Of a stretch of 64,000 nt of DNA, positions 1 through 7,305 are shown piece after piece. How positions within the stretch are numbered: the first letter of the stretch is position 1; every line of letters begins with the position of its first letter. The stretch is from positions 1 through 64,000 of the forward strand of contig JAFGNV010000049.1 of assembly GCA_016926805.1 (NCBI GenBank). Reading direction: 5' to 3'. The stretch comes from Anaerolineae bacterium (lineage in GTDB: Bacteria; Chloroflexota; Anaerolineae; 4572-78; J111). Made by a program: the position numbers and the translations under genes. The notes beneath the pieces were generated by a model. That model worked only from the letters and a program-made list of their open reading frames with translations, had not been told where the DNA came from and did no database searches.

Positions 1-17
1 GCAGGTTAAAAACCTGC
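1..17. repeat. Short palindrome at window edge
   Basis: GCAGGTT-AAA-AACCTGC is a perfect 7-bp inverted repeat, followed by CCTAC. It lies in the non-coding stretch downstream of pheT. It may be cut by the window edge. It resembles other intergenic palindromes in this window in style but not in sequence. Confidence 0.6.
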
Positions 18-114
18 CCTACATATAGGGGGTGTTCTCTGCATAAACAGCCGGTTTTGTGCAACCACGATTTAATGTTGCGCTACCACGAATTCGAACT
101 CAGGTTAACAAAGT

Positions 115-152
115 AGCAGGGTAGCCGTCTTTTGTTACCCTGCTACCCTGCT
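115..152. repeat. Inverted repeat downstream of pheT
   Basis: AGCAGGGTAGC (115-125) is matched by its reverse complement at 142-152, leaving a 16-nt loop. It lies just past the pheT stop codon, so it could act as a weak transcript end or belong to the intergenic palindrome class. There is no clear T-run on the minus strand. Confidence 0.55.
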
Positions 153-180
153 TGTTCCGTCTTTTAGTCAGATGCCGGGT

Positions 181-2832
181 TTAGCTCCGCAATCTGGCGC
201 CCAACTCCTGTTCCAGGCGTTTCACAATTTTGTCCTGCTGCCTGGCGACCACCTGGTCGGTGAGCGTGCGGTCTTTGGCCTGGAAGGTGAGACTGTAGGC
301 CAGGCTCTTTTTGCCCGCCCCAATTTGCTCGCCCCGGAACACATCGAACAACTGCACGTTCACCAACAACGGCTGGCCGGTTTGGCGGATGAGGGCCTGA
401 ACCTGATCTGCCGGGATACTCTCGTCAATCACAATAGCGATGTCCTGCTGCACCGCCGGGAAGCGCGAGACACCGTGGACCACGTGCAGTTCAGGTATTT
501 CGCACAACAACGTGTCCAGATCAAAATCGGCAGCCAAAACGGGCTGTTTTTCATCAACCTGAAACTCGTACGCCGCCACCACCAGCGGATGCAACTGCCC
601 CAGCACGCCTATGACCTTACCGTTGACCTGCAATTCCGCCACCCGACCCGGCTGATAGGTCCGGTGTTGGGTTGGAGTAAAAGTCACATGCTCAAAATGC
701 AGCCCGGCCAGCAACGATTCGACCACGCCCTTCAAATCGTAAAAATCAACCCCATGCCGGTCGGCGCCGGGCAGCCAGGTGTTTTCCTCACGGGGGCCGG
801 TCATCACGATGGCCAGACGAGTCGGCTCGTTGGGCAGAATGGCGGCTTCGCCTTCACTATCGGGTGGATGGGGCAGATAAATGTGCCCCACTTCAAACAG
901 TTGCACCCGGTCGTGATGTTTGGTGTTTTCAGCAGCCACGTCCAGCACGCTGTTGAGCAGGCTGTGGCGCATCGCGGCTCGTTCTGGCGTGGTAGGATTG
1001 GCCAGGGTGACATACCGGGCATTTGCCCCATATTCTGCGCCCAGCACCCGCGCCTCGGCTTCGGGCGTGGTCAGACGATAAGTGATGACTTCTTGCAGCC
1101 CGGCCTGCGCCAGCAGATCACGGGTGCGCTCTTCGCGGTCGAGCGAAAGGTTATTGCGTTGCGGCGGCAATTCGTCGGTGATTTCGGACACCGGGATGCG
1201 GTCGTAGCCGTAGATGCGGGCAATTTCTTCAATCAAATCGGCCCGGCCGGTAGCTGGTTCGCCGGAGATGTCCAGCCGGTGGTCGGGCACGATCACCCGA
1301 AAGGTTGAAGGCTGAGGGCTAAAGGAGGAAGGGCCGGCAGCATCCATAATTTCTTCAACCTTAAATTCCAACGACTCCAATATTCGTTTGATTTCGGCCG
1401 GTTCGATTTTGATCCCCAACAAACGGGTGACTTCGGCCTGGGGCAGGTCGATTACCACGGCTTCAGGCGGGTTGGGATAATAATCTAACAACCCTTCAAT
1501 GTTACCCCCGGCCAGGTCGACCATCAATTTGGCCCCGCGCAGCGCGCCGAGCATGGCCAGGCTGGGATGCACCCCCCGGCTGAAACGATAGCCCGCCTCG
1601 GATGCAATATTGAGCGCCTGGCTGGTGCGGCGAATATTGATAAAATCCCAGGCCGCCGCCTCGAGCAGGATGTTTTGGCTTTTCTCGCCGACTTCACTTT
1701 CGGCGCCGCCCATAATCCCGCCGATGCTGAGATTGCTCTTGGGGTCGGTCACCAGAATAGTGTAGCCGGGCATCTGGTGGGTTTTGTCATCCAGGGTCAG
1801 CACGGTTTCGCCCGGTTCGGCCAGCCGGGTGATGATTTTGACCGGTCCGTGCTCCCCCTTAGCGGGGGAATTGTATTCATCGGCGCGGCGGCGTAGCACC
1901 TCCCAATCGAAGGCATGATTGGGTTGGCCGGTTTCCAGCATGACGTAGTTGCTGATGTCCACAATGTTGTTGATCGGGCGCATTCCGGCCAGCCGCAGGC
2001 GGCGCCGCATCCAGTAGGGTGAGGGTTTGATCTCGATCCCCTTAATGAGGATGGCCACAAAGCGCGGGTTCAATTTTGGCTCGGTGGTTTCAATGGTTAG
2101 TCTGGATTCCAGCGACGGCAAGGATCCTTGGATATTTTCATCTGTAGGGTCATACGTGACAGATGTAATCCCCTCATTGCCGTGACACACTTCGGGATAG
2201 CGGATCTTTTGCCCGGTCAGCGCCGCCACCTCGCGGGCCACACCCAAAATGGAGGCGCAGCGGCTGAGGTTGGGGGTAATATCTATATCCAGCACCACGT
2301 CACCCCACAGGTCAACCAGGGGCGTGCCCGGTGGGGCGTTGTCATCGCACAGGATGATGCCGGTGTGATCATCGCTGAGGCCCAATTCCTTTTCCGAGCA
2401 GAGCATGTGGCGGTTCATAATGCCCCGGACTTCGCGGCCTTTGAGTTTCATTTTTGCGCCTGGTTCTTTGGCGTGACCGTCGTACACCGTGGCGCCCTCC
2501 ATCACAAAGGGCGATTTGAGGTCCAGGTGGCTGATGTCGCCCTGGCCGACGAACTCAAACAGATTGGGCGCGCCGGTGACCACGGTTTCCGGCGCGGCAG
2601 CGCCAATATCAACCGTGGCCAGCACCAAGCGGTCGGCGTTGGGGTGCTGCTCAACCTTGAGAATATGGCCCAGCACCAATTTATCGCGGTCCCAAACCAA
2701 ATCAGCCCCCTCCACGCCGATGTATTCAAGTGCGCCAACTTCCAGTCCGGCCAGGGTCATCCGTTCGGTCAGTTCTTTAAGGGGTAAGGTAATATCTACA
2801 AAATCTTTTAGCCAGCTAATGGGTACTTTCAT
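181..2832 (-). CDS. pheT: Phenylalanine--tRNA ligase beta subunit
   Basis: Beta subunit of the (alpha-beta)2 phenylalanyl-tRNA synthetase, which charges tRNA-Phe in the cytoplasm and edits Tyr mischarges. The 883-residue protein begins MKVPISWLKDF, typical of the family. It shows the OB-fold tRNA-binding domain (about residues 40-155), the B3/B4 editing region (about 200-430), the B5 region (about 455-560) and a C-terminal FDX-ACB anticodon-binding domain beginning near SRFPAVQQDIA. It is somewhat longer than the usual roughly 800 residues, with extra sequence in the N-terminal and middle parts. It lies 109 bp downstream of pheS on the same strand, so the two are probably cotranscribed and under the leader/attenuator at 4051-4335. 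The ribosome binding site is weak (GAGACGAACC), but the start is fixed by family similarity. Confidence 0.97.
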   Translation of the reverse strand: MKVPISWLKDFVDITLPLKELTERMTLAGLEVGALEYIGVEGADLVWDRDKLVLGHILKVEQHPNADRLVLATVDIGAAAPETVVTGAPNLFEFVGQGDISHLDLKSPFVMEGATVYDGHAKEPGAKMKLKGREVRGIMNRHMLCSEKELGLSDDHTGIILCDDNAPPGTPLVDLWGDVVLDIDITPNLSRCASILGVAREVAALTGQKIRYPEVCHGNEGITSVTYDPTDENIQGSLPSLESRLTIETTEPKLNPRFVAILIKGIEIKPSPYWMRRRLRLAGMRPINNIVDISNYVMLETGQPNHAFDWEVLRRRADEYNSPAKGEHGPVKIITRLAEPGETVLTLDDKTHQMPGYTILVTDPKSNLSIGGIMGGAESEVGEKSQNILLEAAAWDFINIRRTSQALNIASEAGYRFSRGVHPSLAMLGALRGAKLMVDLAGGNIEGLLDYYPNPPEAVVIDLPQAEVTRLLGIKIEPAEIKRILESLEFKVEEIMDAAGPSSFSPQPSTFRVIVPDHRLDISGEPATGRADLIEEIARIYGYDRIPVSEITDELPPQRNNLSLDREERTRDLLAQAGLQEVITYRLTTPEAEARVLGAEYGANARYVTLANPTTPERAAMRHSLLNSVLDVAAENTKHHDRVQLFEVGHIYLPHPPDSEGEAAILPNEPTRLAIVMTGPREENTWLPGADRHGVDFYDLKGVVESLLAGLHFEHVTFTPTQHRTYQPGRVAELQVNGKVIGVLGQLHPLVVAAYEFQVDEKQPVLAADFDLDTLLCEIPELHVVHGVSRFPAVQQDIAIVIDESIPADQVQALIRQTGQPLLVNVQLFDVFRGEQIGAGKKSLAYSLTFQAKDRTLTDQVVARQQDKIVKRLEQELGARLRS

Positions 2833-2941
2833 GGTTCGTCTCGATTATCTATGGATTTTTGTAATATTGTGTGTGTTCGTATTGGGTAGTACGTAGGGCG
2901 CGATACGGAATACGCAACATGCCCTCCGTTTCTCATTCTGC

Positions 2942-3967
2942 CTAAAACTGCTCCAAAAACCGCAGGTCGTTGCCCCAGAAGTAGCGAATGTCCTCGATGC
3001 CGTGGCGGAGCATGGTGACCCGTTCCGGCCCCATACCAAAGGCGAAACCGCTATATTTGGTGGGGTCGTAGCCGCCGTTGCGCAGCACGTTGGGATGGAC
3101 CATGCCGCAGCCCAAAATCTCCAGCCAGCCGACATATTTACAGATGCGGCAGCCCTGGCCGTCGCACAAAAAACATTGCACGTCCATCTCTGCCGATGGT
3201 TCGGTGAAAGGAAAGTGGCTGGCGCGAAACCGCACCGGCCGTCCCTCACCGTAGAGCCGGTTGGTGAAGTTGATGAGCGTGCCCTTCAAATCACTAAAGC
3301 GAATGCCGGGACCCACGGCCAGCCCTTCCACCTGGTAGAATTGAATCTCCGAGCGGGCCGTAATCTGCTCGTGGCGATAACACATCCCGGGTAGAATGAC
3401 CCGGATCGATTCTGGGTAGCGTTCGCGCATCACCCGAATTTGGCCGGGCGAGGTGTGAGTTCTAAGGAGAACGTCGGGATTGGTGGTGTAGAAGGTGTCC
3501 TGCATCTCCCGGGCCGGGTGGTGCGGCGGGAAGTTGAGAAGCTGGAAGTTCATCTCGTCGGTTTCGACATCACGGCTGCGAAAAATTTGGAAGCCCATAT
3601 CGGCCCAAATCTGGTAGATGCGACGCAGGGTGTGGGTGCTGGGGTGCAATCGTCCTTGCGATACGGGTCGCCCCGGTAACGTCACGTCGAGGGCGTCTTT
3701 GGCCAGCGTTTGCTCCATCTCGGCAGCCTTTACCGTTTGGGTTTTTTGCTCGTAGGCAGCTTCCAGTTCTTGTCTTAGCTGGTTGGCCCGCTGGCCAAAG
3801 ACGGGGCGTTCCTCGCGGGGCAATTCGCCCACGCGCCGCAACATTTGGGTGAGTTCACCCTTGCGGCCAATGTATTGGCCATGCCACGCGTCAAGCGCGT
3901 CGCCTGTACCGAGTTGGGTCAATTCAGTCCGGGCGGTTTTGGCCAGGGTTTCGAGTTGGTTAAGCAT
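2942..3967 (-). CDS. pheS: Phenylalanine--tRNA ligase alpha subunit
   Basis: Catalytic alpha subunit of phenylalanyl-tRNA synthetase, a class II enzyme. The chosen start gives 341 residues (MLNQLETLAK) with GAGGAG six bases upstream. The ORF-track start at 4015 adds 16 residues with no ribosome site. The N-terminal coiled coil (about 1-85) is followed by the class II catalytic core. A Cys-rich segment, CFLCDGQGCRICKYVGW, precedes GCGMVHPNVL, as is common in bacterial PheS, and motif 3 (GFAFGMGPERVTMLRHG) lies near the C-terminus. It is the first structural gene after the Phe-rich leader ORF and terminator, so its transcription is probably controlled by Phe-tRNA supply through attenuation. Confidence 0.97.
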   Translation of the reverse strand: MLNQLETLAKTARTELTQLGTGDALDAWHGQYIGRKGELTQMLRRVGELPREERPVFGQRANQLRQELEAAYEQKTQTVKAAEMEQTLAKDALDVTLPGRPVSQGRLHPSTHTLRRIYQIWADMGFQIFRSRDVETDEMNFQLLNFPPHHPAREMQDTFYTTNPDVLLRTHTSPGQIRVMRERYPESIRVILPGMCYRHEQITARSEIQFYQVEGLAVGPGIRFSDLKGTLINFTNRLYGEGRPVRFRASHFPFTEPSAEMDVQCFLCDGQGCRICKYVGWLEILGCGMVHPNVLRNGGYDPTKYSGFAFGMGPERVTMLRHGIEDIRYFWGNDLRFLEQF

Positions 3968-4050
3968 ATTGTTCTCCTCATTGGATGGTTTCCTGAGTTG
4001 GCGGAGCCATATCATAGTCTATCTTGCGTTGTGAGACAAGTTTCAGACAA

Positions 4051-4085
4051 ATAAAAAGGGCGCAACCGGGAAGGGGTCGCGCCCT
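4051..4085 (-). terminator. Attenuator terminator upstream of pheST
   Basis: On the minus strand AGGGCGCGACC, a 7-nt loop and GGTTGCGCCC form a GC-rich stem of about 10 bp (one G-U), followed directly by TTTTTAT. It lies between the leader ORF stop (4113) and pheS (3967), so it must be read through to express pheST. The same arm sequences recur at the terminator before aroF (39372-39406). Confidence 0.92.
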
Positions 4086-4135
4086 GGATGTGCTGAAACT
4101 GCCTATCCTGCCTTAACCTCCCACCAGGACACGCC
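4075..4135 (-). promoter_or_regulatory. Antiterminator pairing of the pheST leader
   Basis: The W-R-V-L codons of the leader (minus strand GGCGTGTCCTGG, 4135-4124) can pair with CCAGGGCGCGACC (4087-4075), which includes the 5' arm of the terminator. That makes 12 pairs with one bulged A and two G-U wobbles. The pairing is mutually exclusive with the terminator. A ribosome held on the Phe run, whose last codon ends 13 nt upstream, would leave this strand free. A ribosome at the stop codon would cover it. The pairing was worked out by hand and no folding energy was computed. Confidence 0.8.
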
Positions 4136-4283
4136 ACAACGCGCCGCTAAAAAAGAAAAAGAAGCTGGTAAAGGCAAAGGCAAACACAGCCAGCCAGGTA
4201 TTGCTGGCAGCATTATCTTCGGCTTTGGCGATGACTTCTACTTTTGGTTGATGTTTGAGCCATTGATAGAGTTGTTTTGACAT
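4113..4283 (-). CDS. Phe-rich leader peptide of the pheST operon
   Basis: A 56-codon ORF starting MSKQLYQWLK with GGAG seven or eight bases upstream. The track start at 4295 is less likely. Eight Phe occur within 12 residues (34-45), ending in five consecutive Phe codons (TTC TTT TTC TTT TTT), then SGALWRVLVGG and a TAA stop. It begins about 20 nt after a strong promoter and is followed by an intrinsic terminator and then pheS. This is the layout of a ribosome-mediated attenuator, comparable in role to the E. coli pheM leader but much longer. The second half looks like a transmembrane span, so automated annotation would call it a membrane protein. It is homologous to the leader at 39163-39348 (shared VIAxA, SNxW and WRVLxGG). 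A separate function of the peptide cannot be excluded. Confidence 0.85.
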   Translation of the reverse strand: MSKQLYQWLKHQPKVEVIAKAEDNAASNTWLAVFAFAFTSFFFFFSGALWRVLVGG

Positions 4284-4306
4284 GATATTCTCCAACTATT
4301 GATGAC

Positions 4307-4335
4307 AATATAACATATTATGAGGGGCATGTCAA
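4307..4335 (-). promoter_or_regulatory. Sigma70-type promoter for leader-pheST
   Basis: On the minus strand TTGACA (4335-4330), a 17-nt spacer and TATATT (4312-4307). Transcription would begin near 4300, leaving about 17-20 nt before the leader ATG at 4283, just enough for its ribosome site. Confidence 0.85.
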
Positions 4336-4422
4336 CTGATTTTTAAAAATTCAGCCAAATTTCCTATCAATAATCGCTGAGATAGAATGACATTTGTTAT
4401 CTCTCTAGGTGACAAATATCAT

Positions 4423-4451
4423 TTGACATCTTCTGGCACAGAGCGTATAAT
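4423..4451 (+). promoter_or_regulatory. Consensus sigma70 promoter of the arsR-permease operon
   Basis: TTGACA (4423-4428), exactly 17 nt, then TATAAT (4446-4451), a perfect consensus promoter. Such a strong promoter, with repressor-type palindromes just downstream, suggests the operon is off by default and induced when the ArsR-type repressor leaves. Confidence 0.88.
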
Positions 4452-4464
4452 CCACAACGAATAT

Positions 4465-4480
4465 TTCAATGGATACTGAA
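4465..4480. promoter_or_regulatory. Candidate ArsR operator 1
   Basis: TTCAATGGATACTGAA, an imperfect inverted repeat just after the -10 box, where a bound repressor would block initiation. It matches operator 2 at 4528-4543 at most positions (TTCAAT and TGAA shared). Confidence 0.65.
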
Positions 4481-4486
4481 ATAGTT

Positions 4487-4509
4487 AGCTCAAATAAATA
4501 GTTTGAGCT
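4487..4509. repeat. Inverted repeat between the two operators
   Basis: AGCTCAAA and TTTGAGCT form a perfect 8-bp inverted repeat with a 7-nt loop. In RNA it would be a hairpin in the 5' leader of arsR. In DNA it could be a further protein site. Its sequence is unlike the two flanking operators. Confidence 0.5.
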
Positions 4510-4527
4510 GTCTTTTAGGCGATATAT

Positions 4528-4543
4528 TTCAATAAGTATTGAA
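4528..4543. promoter_or_regulatory. Candidate ArsR operator 2
   Basis: TTCAATA-AG-TATTGAA is a perfect 7-bp inverted repeat with a 2-nt centre, 28 bp before the arsR start codon. Size and symmetry suit a winged-helix ArsR dimer. Confidence 0.7.
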
Positions 4544-4570
4544 TTTATTACCGGGAATTAGGATAAAAAT

Positions 4571-4963
4571 ATGAGCAATCATCGACATCTTGATGAACAA
4601 ACCCTGGCTGAGGCCACGGCTGTACTCAAAGCCCTGGCCGACCCCAACCGCCTGCGGATTTTTGACCTGTTGATGCAGGGCGACTCGTGCAACTGCGAAC
4701 TCAACGAACAGCTAGGGCTGCCGCCCAACCTGCTGTCGCACCACCTGAACGTGTTGCGCAGGGCCGGGTTGATCAATAGTCGCCGTGATGTAGTGGATGG
4801 TCGCTGGATTTATTACGCTGTAGACCGCGATGGGGTCACCCGCTGGCAAAGTTGGTTTGGCCAATTTCTCGACCCGGCCCGGATTCAGGCGCGAGTTAAT
4901 CTTTGCGGGCCGGAAGGTCAACAGGCCAACATTATCGAGTCATCGCGCCTGGCGGTCGAATAG
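4571..4963 (+). CDS. ArsR/SmtB-family transcriptional regulator
   Basis: A 130-residue winged-helix repressor. ALADPNRLRIFDLL and LPPNLLSHHLNVLRRAGLI are the typical alpha1 and recognition-helix regions of ArsR proteins. Cys40 and Cys42 (SCNCEL) occupy the position of the CVCDL motif that binds As(III) or Sb(III) in classical ArsR, and there is another Cys at 112. AGGA lies eight bases before the ATG. It is the first gene of an operon with the permease and the small thioredoxin and probably represses its own consensus promoter through the two palindromes upstream. The effector (arsenite, organoarsenical, other thiophile or redox state) is not decided by the sequence. Confidence 0.93.
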   Translation: MSNHRHLDEQTLAEATAVLKALADPNRLRIFDLLMQGDSCNCELNEQLGLPPNLLSHHLNVLRRAGLINSRRDVVDGRWIYYAVDRDGVTRWQSWFGQFLDPARIQARVNLCGPEGQQANIIESSRLAVE

Positions 4964-5051
4964 AAACAATGTGAGGAAAATACAATAGTCGCCGAAAATA
5001 AATTCGCCCCTAAAAATCAAAACTAACCTCTTCTCATTCAAGGAGAATCAC

Positions 5052-6455
5052 ATGAATATCGTTCAAGAAACTGCCGCCTCTTCCACGCCTGGAGCGGGCG
5101 CTCAACCTGCCGGGAGGATATTCAGTAAGTTGAGCGTCGGCCTGGTCCGTTGGAAAAGCGATTGGAAATGGTTAATCGTTCTTATTGGTGGATTTCTGGT
5201 ATTGTATTACCTTCCCTTGGGCGCCGAACGGTTTGACAACGCGGTGATGGAGGCGCTGTATCTGGCCCAAGATTACGCCAGGGAACACGTGTTATTATGC
5301 CTGGTGCCCGCCTTTTTTATTGCTGGCGGCATTGCCGTATTTATCAGCCAGGCCGCGGTGATGAAATACCTGGGAGCCAACGCGCCCAAAGTGCTGGCCT
5401 ATGGCGTGGCCTCGGTGTCGGGCACAATTTTGGCGGTCTGTTCCTGCACGGTGTTGCCCCTGTTTGCCGGTATCTACCGGATGGGGGCCGGGTTGGGACC
5501 GGCCATTGCGTTTCTTTATTCCGGCCCGGCTATTAATGTGCTGGCCATTGTGTTAACGGCCAGCGTATTGGGACCCAAATTGGGCCTTGCCCGCGCGGTG
5601 GGAGCCATCCTCTTCAGCATTGTCATCGGCGGTTTGATGCACCTGTTCTTTATGAAAGAAGAACAGGAGAAAAGCCGTGTGCAGGCTATGTTGCCCCAAC
5701 CGGAAGTGAAGCGGCCGCTCTGGCAAAACGTCCTTTTCTTTGCCTCGATGGTTGGTATTTTGGTGTTTGCCAATTGGGCCAAGCCTCAGACCTCCGACAC
5801 CCTATGGGCCGCCATTTACAATGCCAAGTGGTTGCTCGCCAGTGGTTTTGCCGTCGCCTTTGGCCTATTTTTGGTGTTGTGGTTTAACATTCGCTGGTGG
5901 GAAATGGTCAGCGTGGGCGGGCTGGTTTTATTGGCCGCCCTCATTCTGCCGCATACCCCCACTGTGCCTTTTGTGATGGGGGTGGTTGGCCTGGCCTGGC
6001 TCATCAACCGCGATGAGAGTGGTGACGGCGAATTGGGCGCCTGGTGGCAACAGACCTGGGGATTTGCCAAACAAATCCTGCCCCTTCTATTCTACGGCGT
6101 GCTCATTTCCGGTTTTTTGTTGGGACGCCCCGGCCACGAAGGTCTAATTCCCTCGGCGTGGGTGGCCTGGGCGGTGGGTGGTAACTCTCTGCTATCTAAT
6201 TTTCTCGCCTCATTCGTCGGTGCGTTTATGTACTTTGCCACTCTCACCGAAGTACCCATTTTGCAGGGATTAATCGGCAATGGCATGGGCCAGGGGCCAG
6301 CGTTGGCCCTCTTGCTGGCCGGTCCGGCTCTGAGCCTGCCCAACATGCTGGTCATCCGCAGCGTGCTGGGCACTAAAAAAACAGCAGTGTTCGTGGGCCT
6401 GGTGGTGGTTATGGCCACGATAACCGGTGTTGTTTACGGTACTTTCTTTGCCTAA
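5052..6455 (+). CDS. ArsP-like permease (DUF318 family)
   Basis: A 467-residue polytopic inner-membrane protein with about ten hydrophobic segments. It belongs to the permease family that contains ArsP (efflux of trivalent organoarsenicals) and many uncharacterised members. The conserved segment GTILAVCSCTVLPLFAGIY, with Cys130 and Cys132, and FLYSGPAINVLAI identify it. A second matching half (FLASFVGAFMYFATLTEVP) suggests the usual internal duplication. AAGGAGAATCAC precedes the ATG. It is the second gene of the arsR operon, and the small thioredoxin follows 36 bp later. This set is a known neighbourhood, but the transported substrate is not established, so ArsP is a relationship and not an assignment. 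Confidence 0.85.
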   Translation: MNIVQETAASSTPGAGAQPAGRIFSKLSVGLVRWKSDWKWLIVLIGGFLVLYYLPLGAERFDNAVMEALYLAQDYAREHVLLCLVPAFFIAGGIAVFISQAAVMKYLGANAPKVLAYGVASVSGTILAVCSCTVLPLFAGIYRMGAGLGPAIAFLYSGPAINVLAIVLTASVLGPKLGLARAVGAILFSIVIGGLMHLFFMKEEQEKSRVQAMLPQPEVKRPLWQNVLFFASMVGILVFANWAKPQTSDTLWAAIYNAKWLLASGFAVAFGLFLVLWFNIRWWEMVSVGGLVLLAALILPHTPTVPFVMGVVGLAWLINRDESGDGELGAWWQQTWGFAKQILPLLFYGVLISGFLLGRPGHEGLIPSAWVAWAVGGNSLLSNFLASFVGAFMYFATLTEVPILQGLIGNGMGQGPALALLLAGPALSLPNMLVIRSVLGTKKTAVFVGLVVVMATITGVVYGTFFA

Positions 6456-6490
6456 ATTAATTTTCAATAAACGATAAGGAGAAACAAACA

Positions 6491-6727
6491 ATGACCAAAA
6501 AACTTCAAATTCTTGGTAGCGGCTGTTCTAATTGTCAAAAATTAGCCGCCCACGCCGAAGCGGCGGCTCAGGCGATGGGCCTGGAGTATGAACTGGAAAA
6601 AGTAACCGATGTCAACGAGATTACAAAATTTGGGGTGATGATGACTCCCGCCCTGGCCGTTGACGGTGAGGTAAAAGTTTCCGGCCGGATTCCCTCGGTT
6701 GACGAATTGAAAGGGATGCTGGCTTAA
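6491..6727 (+). CDS. Small thioredoxin-like redox protein
   Basis: A 78-residue thioredoxin-fold protein of the redox-active disulfide protein 2 type. It has the active-site motif GCSNCQK (Cys12, Cys15) after the first strand and a cis-Pro loop (MMTPALAVDG). It is shorter than ordinary thioredoxin and has no signal peptide, so it is cytoplasmic. AAGGAG is about nine bases upstream. It probably serves as a thiol donor or metal(loid)-handling partner of the ArsP-like permease encoded just upstream. Confidence 0.88.
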   Translation: MTKKLQILGSGCSNCQKLAAHAEAAAQAMGLEYELEKVTDVNEITKFGVMMTPALAVDGEVKVSGRIPSVDELKGMLA

Positions 6728-6748
6728 GAGCAATCATTTGTCTTATCT

Positions 6749-6781
6749 GTCTCGTTCCCAAACTCAGTTTGGAAACGAGAC
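6749..6781. repeat. Palindromic element after the thioredoxin gene
   Basis: GTCTCGTTCCCAAACT and AGTTTGGAAACGAGAC are complementary over 15 of 16 bases with a 1-nt centre. It is not followed by a T-run. It may mark the operon end, but its length and near-perfect symmetry fit an interspersed palindromic element. Confidence 0.65.
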
Positions 6782-6890
6782 AAACGGCATCATTACCCGT
6801 AACAAATTTGCGAAATATTGGACTAAATAAAAGAACAGGAGGAGGCAGTTATGATATCTAAAAGTGAGACCATTGACCCAACTGTAACCT

Positions 6891-7112
6891 ATGGGTTGGG
6901 ATTTGCCTCATCTGCCAAAGGACCGTCCGGAGGCGCGGAATGGGCGGCAGGCCGCCACCCTGGACGGGGAAGCGCACTCCCTCAATCGCGACCGGCAGGC
7001 CGTAACCTATCACTACAATGTGTCCAACGATTTTTACGCTTTCTGGCTCGATCGGCGTATGGTCTACTCTTGCGCCTACTTTACCCGATCAGACGAAGTC
7101 CTGGACACATAA
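6891..7112 (+). pseudogene. Remnant of a CFA-synthase-type methyltransferase
   Basis: The 73-codon ORF contains YHYNVSNDFYAFWLD and MVYSCAYF, matching the segment around the SAM-binding start of cyclopropane-fatty-acyl-phospholipid synthases (E. coli has HYDLGND and MQYSCAYW there). Everything after DEVLDT, including most of the methyltransferase fold, is missing. Upstream the frame changes: another ORF starts at 6851 in a different frame behind a good AGGAGG. The remnant is about a fifth of a full-length gene, so it is almost surely non-functional. It sits between the thioredoxin and the Dsb-like fusion, which suggests an internal deletion in an older redox/resistance cluster. Confidence 0.7.
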
Positions 7113-7199
7113 AAAAGCTGAACAATCAGGAGTAACTATCTGCTTGAAACAAAACTACCAACACCGGCCAGACTCAAACACCGCCCTCGTTGACCTTGG

Positions 7200-7233
7200 C
7201 GGCTAAGGCTTACCCTGACGGCTAAGGCTTACC
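7200..7233. repeat. 15-bp direct repeat
   Basis: CGGCTAAGGCTTACC occurs twice, at 7200-7214 and 7219-7233, separated by CTGA. It lies in the degenerate stretch between the methyltransferase remnant and the next gene and may mark the deletion that removed the rest of the remnant. Confidence 0.7.
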
Positions 7234-7305
7234 AAAACACCCCCAATGGAGCCGATGGCCCAGCCTGTGTTCTTTGTGAATTACTTGCTACTTGGAGAAT
7301 TGTTA

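Noticed and set aside
172-1308. 378-codon plus-strand ORF opposite pheT
   Set aside because: Shadow of pheT; no motifs, no promoter or ribosome site.
4113-4295. Reading the 4113 and 39163 ORFs as ordinary single-span membrane proteins
   Set aside because: Hydrophobicity comes almost only from aromatic codons, and both are placed between a promoter and an intrinsic terminator directly before aromatic-metabolism genes. The attenuator reading explains more.
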